A stretch of 32,482 nucleotides of DNA from JAKSCF01 sp028279945 (GTDB lineage Bacteria > Bacillota > Clostridia > Peptostreptococcales > JAAYPU01), in assembly GCA_028279945.1 (NCBI GenBank), contig JANQMT010000075.1, positions 1-32,482 of the forward strand, written 5' to 3'. Positions 1 to 6,677 of this stretch are shown piece by piece. The translations under genes were made by a program, and so were the position numbers. Under the pieces are notes generated by a model. That model searched no databases. It had not been told where the DNA came from and was given only the letters and a program-made list of their open reading frames with translations. Each line of letters starts with the position of its first letter. The first letter of the stretch is position 1.

Positions 1-105
1 TTACTGTCTAGATTACCAGGATTAAACATTAAAACAAGTTCACAAACATTGGACCTAATGATGCCATGGGATTCATTAGTCCAAGATACATGCAAAGCCA
101 ATTAA
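1..105 (+). CDS. 3' end of an unidentified protein-coding gene (partial)
   Basis: Frame 1 is open from the window edge to a TAA at 103-105 and encodes 34 residues. They include a hydrophobic-proline stretch (SRLPGLN) and a tail LMMPWDSLVQDTCKAN. I do not recognise the family. Short tails with a 'PW' near the end occur in some transposases, but this is too little sequence for a call. A weak GC-containing hairpin (106-112 with 120-126) follows the stop and could be part of a terminator. Confidence 0.35.
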   Translation, partial: LLSRLPGLNIKTSSQTLDLMMPWDSLVQDTCKAN

Positions 106-274
106 GGGGATGCCATCGTCATCTCCTATAATTTTGCAATCCATCTATTATTGTACGCTTACCTATTAACAAAACAAAATTGGTTTACGTTTCTATAACA
201 TTTAGATAACATTCATAACATAAGTGGTTGATATACTTCTGATAAATAAACTAATAAATTTATGGAGGTATAAA

Positions 275-1438
275 ATGCACAAAGGAAACTTAAAAGAAAA
301 ACACTTAAGTGAGTCAGGAAAGGAAAGAGAAGAAATGAATAAAACACTTATTATTGTAATAGATGGGTGTTCTTCGGAATACATTACAGAGGAAAATACA
401 CCGAATATAATGAGAATGGGAAAGGATGGCTTTTATTCTAAAATATTAGCCGGTGTTCCTACTATTACAAATATTAATCATGCCTCTATTATGTCGGGTC
501 AGTACCCTGAATACCATAAAGTAGTCGGCAATTACTTTTACAATCGTGAAACAAAGGAAGAAGGGTTTATTGAAGCCTCTCACCATATGAAGGGAAAAAC
601 AATCTTTCAAGTATACAAGGAACAAGGCTTATCAACAGCACTGCTTACGGTTAAAGGAAAGGTACTTATAGTGTTTGGTGAAAGTGTGGGAATTGGAATC
701 AACATGCAGAACCCAAATGAAGGATGGCTCAAAAATCTGGAAATGGAAAGCCCGCCAGAAGTTTCAACATTGGAAACCAATGAGTGGATTTTTAAGGCTT
801 GCTGCCGGTTGATTGATAAAGAGAATCCGGATTTGGTTTATTGTACAACCAATGACTATATGATGCATAATTATGGTCCACAAACGGATGAGGCCCTTGG
901 TGTCATGAACAAGATCGATGAATGGATTGGTAGAATCTATGATCTTGATCCGGCTCGAGAAATCTATATTACTGCCGACCATGGCATGAATGATAAATCA
1001 AGATTAATTGATCTGCAAAAAAAACTGGATAAAGAATCTTTTAATACCTATTGCCTAATGCCTATCAAGGATCGTTATTTGGAGAATCACAGATATCAAG
1101 AAGGCGGCGCGGTATATGTTCACGTTTTGAATGAAGATCAACTATTGAATATCAAAAGTTTTCTAGACGGCAGTGACTATGTGGATGCAATCTATACTAA
1201 GGAAGAAGCCATGAAGAGTTTTGGTTTAGCCGACAAAGGTATTGGCGATCTAGTGGTTTTTGCAAAGAAGGAGATGGCGTTTGCTGAATTAGAATCAGAA
1301 GAACTATTGGTGAATACCAGAACGCATGGTTCTTTATATGAACGAGAAATTCCGCTTATTTCAGTGAATCCAAGAAGAGAAGCGGAAGATTATTGCTATA
1401 GCAAAGATATTGTTAAATTTATCATAGATGATTTTTAA
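275..1438 (+). CDS. Alkaline-phosphatase-superfamily hydrolase, phosphonoacetate-hydrolase-like
   Basis: A soluble metallo-hydrolase of about 387 residues. Metal-site motifs of the alkaline phosphatase superfamily are in order: IDG with D30 near the start, a nucleophile Thr at about residue 65 (TNINHAS), TNDYMMH with D194 and H198, TADHG with D235 and H236, and a late THG histidine. Two lysines (K127, K129 in VKGKV) lie where, from memory, characterised phosphonoacetate hydrolases have their substrate-binding lysines. This points to cleavage of the C-P bond of phosphonoacetate to acetate and phosphate. A nucleotide pyrophosphatase or other phosphodiesterase is the alternative. ATG 275 is chosen because GGAGGT at 264-269 is well spaced before it. 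A longer frame from 224 lacks such a site, and ATG 335 is a weaker alternative. No other phosphonate gene is visible. Confidence 0.72.
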   Translation: MHKGNLKEKHLSESGKEREEMNKTLIIVIDGCSSEYITEENTPNIMRMGKDGFYSKILAGVPTITNINHASIMSGQYPEYHKVVGNYFYNRETKEEGFIEASHHMKGKTIFQVYKEQGLSTALLTVKGKVLIVFGESVGIGINMQNPNEGWLKNLEMESPPEVSTLETNEWIFKACCRLIDKENPDLVYCTTNDYMMHNYGPQTDEALGVMNKIDEWIGRIYDLDPAREIYITADHGMNDKSRLIDLQKKLDKESFNTYCLMPIKDRYLENHRYQEGGAVYVHVLNEDQLLNIKSFLDGSDYVDAIYTKEEAMKSFGLADKGIGDLVVFAKKEMAFAELESEELLVNTRTHGSLYEREIPLISVNPRREAEDYCYSKDIVKFIIDDF

Positions 1439-1446
1439 TAATTATA

Positions 1447-1476
1447 TTGATATTTATTTTTTTGGTTGGATATTAT
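1447..1476 (+). promoter_or_regulatory. Candidate sigma-A promoter for the VOC/SigZ genes
   Basis: TTGATA (1447-1452), an 18-base spacer and TATTAT (1471-1476) lie 40 bases before the VOC gene. The match is good but comes from inspection only in AT-rich DNA. Confidence 0.4.
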
Positions 1477-1515
1477 TTTGATGGGTAAATATAATATCAA
1501 AAGGAGGGTTTACAA

Positions 1516-1920
1516 ATGAAAATAATCTCATATTTAATGTTAGATGGTAATTGTGAGGAAGCCTTAAATTTTTACAAAGAAATACTTAAGGGAGAAATAA
1601 CCTTTTTACAGCGTTATAAAGAAGCAAAAGGAATGCCGGTAGCAGATGAAGATGAAGAGAAAATTCTTCATGCACAACTTGATTTTGGTGGAAATACTCT
1701 ATTTTTTTCTGACGCTGGAACACATCAACCTGTTAAATTTGGAAATAATGTTTCACTAACCCTTGAATTTGATAACCAACAAGAGCAGCAGCATATTTAT
1801 GATGCATTGGCTGAAGAAGGGCAAATACTTATGCCCCTGGAGGCTCAATTCTGGGGTTCTAAATTTGGCTCTGTTATTGATAAATATGGATTCTATTGGA
1901 ACTTAGATTGTAATCAATAA
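1516..1920 (+). CDS. VOC-family protein (PhnB/glyoxalase-like)
   Basis: A 134-residue single-domain member of the vicinal-oxygen-chelate fold in the PhnB-like branch. Typical features are the opening YLMLDGNCEEALNFYKEI, a central ILHAQLDFGGNTLFFSD segment and the closing WGSKFGSVIDKYGFYWNLD. Proteins of this type are about 130-150 residues, so it is complete. The specific substrate is unknown for almost all members. PhnB itself is not an established phosphonate enzyme, so its place after a phosphonoacetate-hydrolase-like gene is suggestive only. AAAGGAGGG at about 1499-1507 precedes ATG 1516. The sigZ frame begins about 25 bases downstream, so the two are probably co-transcribed. Confidence 0.85.
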   Translation: MKIISYLMLDGNCEEALNFYKEILKGEITFLQRYKEAKGMPVADEDEEKILHAQLDFGGNTLFFSDAGTHQPVKFGNNVSLTLEFDNQQEQQHIYDALAEEGQILMPLEAQFWGSKFGSVIDKYGFYWNLDCNQ

Positions 1921-1945
1921 TAAAATAAAGTGGGTGAGTCATAAG

Positions 1946-2503
1946 TTGGCAGATAATATAAAACACATCTGGGACGAATTCAACATACCTCTTAATCAAT
2001 TTATAAAAAAAAGAATACCCAATGAACAAGATGCTGAAGACATATTCCAGGAAGTCTTTATAAAAATTTATAACCATATAGAAACATTAAAAGATGGTAA
2101 TAAAATGCGTGCATGGATATATAGCATTGCGCGTAATGAAATTGCTGACTATCACAGAAGAAGCCATATTATTTTACGAAAGCAAGAGTATTCTGACAAT
2201 ATGATAGCTGAAATGGATGAAGATATGACATTTAACAGAGAAATTGCCCAGTGTTTAAAAGTAATGATTAATCGTCTACCCGAAAAATACAAAGCAGCAA
2301 TCCTATTGACTGAATATCGCCATATAACTCAAAAAGAATTAAGCGAGAAGACAGGGCTTTCTTTATCAGGAGCAAAATCCAGGGTACAGCGTGCCAGATA
2401 TAAGCTTAAAGCGTCATTACAGGAATGTTGTGAATTAGAATTTGACAGAAGAGGCAATATCATTAACTATAAAGAAAAAAATAAAGAGTGCAAATATTGT
2501 TAA
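1946..2503 (+). CDS. sigZ: ECF-type RNA polymerase sigma factor, SigZ-like
   Basis: A sigma-70 family factor of about 185 residues with region 2 (DAEDIFQEVFIKIYNHI, then MRAWIYSIARNEIADYHRR) and region 4 (KELSEKTGLSLSGAKSRVQRARYKL). The C-terminal tail with CCELEFDRRGNIINY is the hallmark of the SigZ group. The tail carries four cysteines (C161, C162, C182, C185), which could bind a metal or metalloid. TTG 1946 is preferred because GGGTGAG (1932-1938) is well spaced before it. GTG 1934 in the same frame is possible but has a poor binding site. No anti-sigma factor is visible. The next gene is arsM, so a role in the response to arsenic or thiol stress is a reasonable inference. A hairpin element and a terminator separate the two genes. 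Confidence 0.85.
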   Translation: MADNIKHIWDEFNIPLNQFIKKRIPNEQDAEDIFQEVFIKIYNHIETLKDGNKMRAWIYSIARNEIADYHRRSHIILRKQEYSDNMIAEMDEDMTFNREIAQCLKVMINRLPEKYKAAILLTEYRHITQKELSEKTGLSLSGAKSRVQRARYKLKASLQECCELEFDRRGNIINYKEKNKECKYC

Positions 2504-2507
2504 ATAG

Positions 2508-2592
2508 GGTTTGCTGAATGGTACTATTCTTCATTACAAATTATATACCAAATATCTCTTTTAGCCAATAATATGTATTCGTTCAGCAAACC
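2508..2592 (+). repeat. 85-base element bounded by 11-base perfect inverted repeats
   Basis: GGTTTGCTGAA at 2508-2518 is the exact reverse complement of TTCAGCAAACC at 2582-2592. The arms extend by one more pair after a single mismatch. The 63 bases between them are AT-rich and hold no gene. It starts 4 bases after the sigZ stop. It could be a miniature inverted-repeat element or a structured RNA segment in the sigZ-arsM gap. I see no convincing target-site duplication. Confidence 0.6.
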
Positions 2593-2600
2593 ATTAAAAT

Positions 2601-2626
2601 AAGATGCACATTTGCGTCTTTTTTTA
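2601..2626 (+). terminator. Rho-independent terminator after sigZ
   Basis: A 7-bp stem (AAGATGC 2601-2607 with GCGTCTT 2614-2620, one G-T wobble), a 6-base loop, and a T run from 2619. It should end or attenuate sigZ transcription before arsM. Confidence 0.65.
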
Positions 2627-2685
2627 CTTTAATACGTCTTAATAAGTAGAAAACATAAATCATTTAAAAAAAATGGAGGTATGAC

Positions 2686-3480
2686 ATGATGAAAAAAGAA
2701 AAAATCAAAAGTTATATACGCAAAAGATATGGTGATGTCGCATTGAAAAATTCAGGAGGCTGTTGCAGCGGCAGCAGTAATTGCTGTTGCGGGGAATCAC
2801 AAAATGTCAATGAGACGTCTATTCATATTGGATATACTGAGGCCGACCTTGAAGGGATCCCTTCTGAATCCAACATGGGATTAGGGTGTGGTAATCCTAT
2901 TGCCATTGCAAATCTTAAAGAGGGGGAGACGGTTCTTGATTTAGGCAGTGGCGGCGGGTTTGACTGTTTTCTTGCCAGAAGAAGGGTAGGCGAAAGCGGG
3001 TATGTCATAGGGGTTGATATGACACAAGAAATGATTCAGCTGTCGAGAAAAAATGCAGAAGAAAGCGGATACAAGAATGTGGCCTTTAGGTTGGGAGAAA
3101 TTGAATATTTACCGGTAGCAGATGAATGCGTAGATGTGATTATCTCAAATTGTGTCATCAATTTGTCCACCGATAAAGACCAGGTATTTAAAGAAGCTTT
3201 CAGGGTGCTTAAACCCGGTGGAAGATTATCGACTTCGGATGTTGTCGCTACAACAAAATTAACGGAAGATATGAAACAAAATTTAGCCTTAATCGCAAGC
3301 TGTATTGGAGGCGCTGAATATATTGAAGATTTGAAAATAATGATAGAAAAGGCAGGGTTTGAAGATATTATTTTGACACCAAAAGAAAACAGCAAAGAAA
3401 TTGTTAAGGCATGGGCACCGGGTGAAAATATTGAGAACGATATAGCTTCATTTATTATAGAAGCTAAAAAACCAAAGTAA
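2686..3480 (+). CDS. arsM: Arsenite S-adenosylmethionine methyltransferase ArsM
   Basis: A cytoplasmic enzyme that transfers methyl groups from SAM to As(III), giving methylated and partly volatile arsenicals. The 264 residues hold the SAM motif VLDLGSGGGFDCF (83-95), and GCGNP, SNCVINL and SCIGGA supply the three arsenite-binding cysteines C68, C156 and C206. The N-terminal part has a cysteine cluster (C26, C27, C33, C34, C35) that could pre-bind arsenite. GGAGGT at 2675-2680 precedes two ATGs (2686 and 2689). Either could be used. No arsR, arsB or acr3 is in the window, so the gene is separate from a classical ars operon. Its only regulatory neighbour is the SigZ-like factor upstream. Confidence 0.93.
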   Translation: MMKKEKIKSYIRKRYGDVALKNSGGCCSGSSNCCCGESQNVNETSIHIGYTEADLEGIPSESNMGLGCGNPIAIANLKEGETVLDLGSGGGFDCFLARRRVGESGYVIGVDMTQEMIQLSRKNAEESGYKNVAFRLGEIEYLPVADECVDVIISNCVINLSTDKDQVFKEAFRVLKPGGRLSTSDVVATTKLTEDMKQNLALIASCIGGAEYIEDLKIMIEKAGFEDIILTPKENSKEIVKAWAPGENIENDIASFIIEAKKPK

Positions 3481-3514
3481 AACATATATCCATAACTTTT
3501 TTAATCTACTTCTA

Positions 3515-3543
3515 TTGATATTTCCAAGAAAATGTATTATAAT
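3515..3543 (+). promoter_or_regulatory. Sigma-A promoter of the TetR/radical-SAM pair
   Basis: TTGATA (3515-3520), a 17-base spacer and a perfect TATAAT (3538-3543). It lies 48 bases before the tetR start codon. Confidence 0.72.
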
Positions 3544-3570
3544 TTAATCGTGTTTTAAACATGATTAAAT
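3542..3570 (+). promoter_or_regulatory. Palindromic operator overlapping the transcription start (probable TetR site)
   Basis: A 29-base palindrome centred on 3556, with arms of 14 bases that pair at 13 of 14 positions (left arm ATTTAATCGTGTTT). It begins at the end of the -10 box and covers the expected start of transcription. This is the usual place for a repressor site, so autorepression by the TetR protein encoded just downstream is inferred. Confidence 0.7.
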
Positions 3571-3591
3571 AAATGATTTAGAGGGAAACTA

Positions 3592-4164
3592 ATGAAACAG
3601 AACAATATACATGCGAAAGAACGAATTATGGATACCGTGGTTAATCTATTGTTAGAACGAAAAGATATCCATAAAATCACTACCAGACAGATTGCAGAAC
3701 TGGCAAATGTAAACAGTGCATTAATCAACTACTATTATCAATCAAAAGATAATTTGGTGCTCAAAGCCGTAGAAATCTGTATGGAAAATATGGTAATAAA
3801 GCTTTCTGATAAAGATTTTCAAAACGAGACACATGTTAATAGATTAAAAAATATGATAAAAGAAATCTCAACCTTTGCTTTCAACAATTATTATTTATCA
3901 GAAATCGCCATATCTGCAGAACTCAAACACGGAGGTATTAACACAATTCAAATTATTTTACCCCTGCTGAAGGCAATCTTTAAAGAAAGCAAAGCTGAAA
4001 TTGAGCTGAAAGTAATGGCTATGCAATTAGTTACGTCAATGCAAATGATGTTGTTGAATGCAAAAGAATATACAGAATATTTGTCAATGGATATTTTTAA
4101 CGACCGGCTTAGAAATGAATTGCTGGATCAAATGGTAGACAATATTTTGAAACCAGAAAGTTGA
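3592..4164 (+). CDS. TetR/AcrR-family transcriptional regulator
   Basis: A 190-residue repressor with the N-terminal TetR helix-turn-helix at about residues 10-55 (ITTRQIAELANVNSALINYYYQSKDNLVLKAV). A ligand-binding helical C-terminal half has no similarity I can name. GAGGGAAAC precedes ATG 3592. A palindrome at 3542-3570 overlaps the promoter of the gene, so it probably represses itself and the radical SAM gene that starts 34 bases after its stop. The inducer is unknown. If it is the substrate or product of the radical SAM protein, the pair would form a complete sensor-enzyme unit. Confidence 0.9.
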   Translation: MKQNNIHAKERIMDTVVNLLLERKDIHKITTRQIAELANVNSALINYYYQSKDNLVLKAVEICMENMVIKLSDKDFQNETHVNRLKNMIKEISTFAFNNYYLSEIAISAELKHGGINTIQIILPLLKAIFKESKAEIELKVMAMQLVTSMQMMLLNAKEYTEYLSMDIFNDRLRNELLDQMVDNILKPES

Positions 4165-4198
4165 AAAATAGACGATTAAGAATTAAAGGAGTAGAGTT

Positions 4199-5266
4199 AT
4201 GGATGGGATTCAACTGTTTAATCGTGTTATGAGTAAAAATTTAATAGAAAATACCAAATTTTTATCCGGTAGAACAAATTATTTAAAAACATATGCAAAG
4301 GTTGCCACAAAACTTAAAAAACAAGAGAAGATAAGGGCAGAGATACTAAAAAATGAAGATATTACCGTTCCGCCCATATTGATTATCAGTGTTACCAATG
4401 ATTGCAATTTATCCTGCGAAGGCTGTTATGCTTGCGCTCAAAACAGAGTTAAAGAAGATGAAATGACCATATATGATATTGATGATATCGTCAAAGAAGG
4501 GATTGACTTAGGGGTAAGTGTTGTATTTATAGCAGGTGGTGAGCCCCTAGTTAAAAAGAATATTTTAGATATTCCTAAGAAGTATAGCGACACTCTATTT
4601 GTTATGTTCTCAAATGGATTATTAATTGATAATGATATCATAAACCAACTAAAAGAGATTAAAAACTTAATGACGGTTTTCAGCTTAGAAGGTGACGAAA
4701 AAGCTACAGATGAAAGACGTGGAATCGGCGTATATAAAGATGTAATAGCCGTTATGAGAAAACTCGATGAAAATAAAATTATGTTTGGAACGTCCATAAC
4801 ACTAACGAATAAAAATTACAATTTAGTGATTAACGATAATTATTTATCTAATTTAGAAAAACTGGGCTGTAAAGCAGTCTTTTTAATTGAGTATGTACCA
4901 TGTAACGGTGACCATGATTTGTGTTTAATTCAAAAACAAAAAGAAGATTTGATTTTACAAATCAACACAATGAGTCAATATTACGCTATGCTGGCTGTTC
5001 CTTTACCAGGAGATGAGGCATATTTTGGAGGTTGTTTGGCTGCCGGCAGAGGATTTTTGCATATAAGCAGTAACGGTAATGTAGAAGCCTGTCCTTTTGC
5101 TCCAATCTCGGATGTAAACCTAAAGGAAAAATCTTTAAAAGATGCTTTGAAATCAAAAATGCTGAAAAAGATAAGAGATAATCATCATTTATTGCAGGAA
5201 TCCCAGGGCGGTTGTGCTTTATATGAGAATAAAGAATGGATTAATGATTTAATGAAGCATAATTAA
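4199..5266 (+). CDS. Radical SAM protein with extra C-terminal cysteines
   Basis: A 355-residue radical SAM enzyme. The cluster motif CNLSCEGC (C69, C73, C76) is followed by the SAM-contact motif AGGEP at about residue 112-116, both typical. The C-terminal half has further cysteines in GGCLAAGRGFLHISSNGNVEACPFAP (C279, C298) and GGCA (C339), plus C234 and C242. This resembles the SPASM or twitch region that holds auxiliary Fe-S clusters in peptide-modifying radical SAM enzymes. No precursor peptide gene is visible nearby, so the substrate is unknown. AAAGGAG at 4185-4191 supports ATG 4199. It is co-transcribed with the TetR gene and the pair ends at a strong terminator. Confidence 0.88.
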   Translation: MDGIQLFNRVMSKNLIENTKFLSGRTNYLKTYAKVATKLKKQEKIRAEILKNEDITVPPILIISVTNDCNLSCEGCYACAQNRVKEDEMTIYDIDDIVKEGIDLGVSVVFIAGGEPLVKKNILDIPKKYSDTLFVMFSNGLLIDNDIINQLKEIKNLMTVFSLEGDEKATDERRGIGVYKDVIAVMRKLDENKIMFGTSITLTNKNYNLVINDNYLSNLEKLGCKAVFLIEYVPCNGDHDLCLIQKQKEDLILQINTMSQYYAMLAVPLPGDEAYFGGCLAAGRGFLHISSNGNVEACPFAPISDVNLKEKSLKDALKSKMLKKIRDNHHLLQESQGGCALYENKEWINDLMKHN

Positions 5267-5297
5267 TTTAGATATTCAAAAGATACAAAATGTCAAA

Positions 5298-5335
5298 AAA
5301 GAACAAGCTGCTATATAACAGCTTGTTCTTTTTAC
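5298..5335 (+). terminator. Rho-independent terminator after the radical SAM gene
   Basis: A perfect 13-bp stem (AAAGAACAAGCTG 5298-5310 with its complement 5319-5331) with an 8-base loop and a T run. Confidence 0.9.
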
Positions 5336-5423
5336 TGAGCACATATCCTGCGATGATGGCAAAACAAATGCTCAGCGTAGAGAAAAAAAGATAGTTAAAA
5401 AGAGGTTATTTTCTATATTTTTA
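5336..5423. other. Short gene-free stretch between terminator and hydrogenase promoter
   Basis: It contains a 6-base inverted repeat (TGAGCA 5336-5341, TGCTCA 5372-5377). On the minus strand a short open frame reads into the terminator and encodes a hydrophobic peptide (FFSTLSICFAIIAGYVLS). This could be a decayed membrane-protein fragment, or chance. There is no start codon with a binding site. Confidence 0.25.
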
Positions 5424-5452
5424 TTGACAAAATATCCCTGATATATTATACT
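5424..5452 (+). promoter_or_regulatory. Sigma-A promoter of the hydrogenase operon
   Basis: TTGACA (5424-5429), exactly 17 bases, then TATACT (5447-5452), a near-consensus promoter. It lies about 300 bases before the first hydrogenase gene, so the transcript has a long leader. Confidence 0.78.
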
Positions 5453-5459
5453 CATATTT

Positions 5460-5487
5460 AATTCCTACTATTTTACTAGGAATTAAA
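5460..5487 (+). promoter_or_regulatory. Palindromic operator of the hydrogenase promoter, shared with iscR
   Basis: The arms TTTAATTCCTA (5457-5467) and TAGGAATTAAA (5477-5487) are perfect complements around a 9-base centre. The site starts 7 bases after the -10 box. The 28-base core matches the site at 28481-28508 upstream of iscR at 24 of 28 positions, with the same spacing to the -10 box. It is most simply read as a binding site for the IscR-like Rrf2 regulator encoded at 27980-28402. Confidence 0.75.
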
Positions 5488-5755
5488 ACAGATCAATTTT
5501 CTTTCATCCATATCGATCATTCACATAATCATTCAATCTTTTAGATGACTCAATCTATAACATTTATCACAATATTAAGTTAAGGTTTGCTAGAAAAATT
5601 TTTCAATAATTATCCTGACTATATCAAAGCCATAATTATTTATGGGAGAATAGCAAGATTCTTCCTAAATGTTTCTATGACTTAAATAATAAACTAACAG
5701 TAGGGAATATTAATTAAATAATTGTAATTTACTATTGTAAAGGAAGGTGACATGA
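5488..5755 (+). other. Untranslated leader of the hydrogenase operon
   Basis: No gene is visible in these 268 bases. They hold a short perfect inverted repeat (CCATAA 5630-5635 and TTATGG 5640-5645, 4-base loop) and AT-rich sequence. A ribosome binding site, AAGGAAGG, stands just before ATG 5756. I see no known riboswitch signature. A second internal promoter cannot be excluded. Confidence 0.4.
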
Positions 5756-6283
5756 ATGACAAAACCGCAAGAAATAAGTGTAACAGCACCTGTAAAAACT
5801 GATCTGCCAAAAGAAAAATTAGATGAATTGGAATCTTTTATTAATGGATTAACGACTACAGAAGGGGCATTGATAGAAGTGCTGCATCAAGCACAAGACA
5901 TATTTGGCTATCTTCCTAGGGATTTACAACTTTTTATTGCAAGAAAACTTGACATTTCAGGTGCTGAAGTATTTGGTGTTGTAAGTTTTTATTCTTATTT
6001 TACTACCAAACCTTCTGGTAAGCATACCATTAGTGTTTGTATGGGAACGGCATGCTTTGTAAGAGGCGCAGATAAAATTATAGAAAAATTCAAAGAGAAA
6101 CTCAAAATAGAATCAAATGAAATTACAGAAGATGGATTGTTTACCTTAAAGGATGTTAGGTGTATTGGTGCTTGCGGCCTTGCGCCGGTAGTGACAGTCG
6201 GCGAAAAAGTATATGGCCGAGTAAAAGAAGAAGAAGTGGATGATATTATAAATGAATATCTGGGAGGTAAAAATGAAAATTAA
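5756..6283 (+). CDS. hndA: [FeFe]-hydrogenase subunit HydC/HndA (NuoE-like)
   Basis: A 175-residue NuoE-type subunit of a cytoplasmic NAD(P)-linked multimeric [FeFe]-hydrogenase. It has the helical N-terminal part (FGYLPRDLQLFIARKL, then VFGVVSFYSYF) and a thioredoxin-like [2Fe-2S] domain with C95, C100, C136 and C140 (CMGTAC and CIGAC). The length is normal for the family. It carries electrons between the flavin subunit and the hydrogenase subunit. Its 3' end overlaps the next gene by 11 bases, which indicates translational coupling. The order HndA-B-C-D here is that of the NADP-reducing hydrogenase of Desulfovibrio and of clostridial HydC-D-B-A sets. Expression is probably controlled at the operator at 5460-5487. 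Confidence 0.93.
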   Translation: MTKPQEISVTAPVKTDLPKEKLDELESFINGLTTTEGALIEVLHQAQDIFGYLPRDLQLFIARKLDISGAEVFGVVSFYSYFTTKPSGKHTISVCMGTACFVRGADKIIEKFKEKLKIESNEITEDGLFTLKDVRCIGACGLAPVVTVGEKVYGRVKEEEVDDIINEYLGGKNEN

Positions 6284-6665
6284 ATCTATAGAAGAGCTCA
6301 AGCAAATACGTGAGCAGCATGAAGACAAGGTAAATTTAAGAGAACATGGAGAAAGTAAGGAGAAAGATATTGAGATTTTAATAGGTATGTCCACCTGTGG
6401 TATTTCTTCCGGATCAAGAGAGACGTTGAATGAATTTGTCAATGAAATAGGCAAAGAGAAATTAGACAATGTCAAAGTCATACCTGTAGGATGCATCGGT
6501 TATTGTCATTCCGAACCCACCGTACAAATTAACATTCCAGGCAATAAGCCTGTGCTATATGGAAAGATTACACAAAACAAGGTACACGATATTCTTGAAA
6601 AACATATTAAAAACAATCAGCCCATAGAAGAATGGTTATTGCATATGGACTTTGAAAGAGCTTAA
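6273..6665 (+). CDS. hndB: [2Fe-2S] ferredoxin-like hydrogenase subunit HndB/HydD
   Basis: A 130-residue thioredoxin-like [2Fe-2S] protein between hndA and hndC. Cysteines are seen at C42 (MSTCGIS), C74 and C78 (GCIGYC). The second position of the usual C-x4-C pair is not a cysteine (TCGISSGS), so only three of the four standard ligands are present. Cluster binding may therefore use another ligand or be lost. ATG 6273 is chosen because GGGAGGT at 6262-6268 sits before it. An upstream in-frame ATG at 6252 has no such site. The role in the complex is structural or electron transfer by analogy with HndB, not proven here. Confidence 0.85.
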   Translation: MKIKSIEELKQIREQHEDKVNLREHGESKEKDIEILIGMSTCGISSGSRETLNEFVNEIGKEKLDNVKVIPVGCIGYCHSEPTVQINIPGNKPVLYGKITQNKVHDILEKHIKNNQPIEEWLLHMDFERA

Positions 6666-6677
6666 AGGAGGGGCGAC

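Noticed and set aside
5336..5423. Possible pseudogene of a membrane protein on the minus strand
   Set aside because: Only about 40 codons, broken by a stop, with no recognisable family. Hydrophobic frames arise easily in AT-rich DNA.
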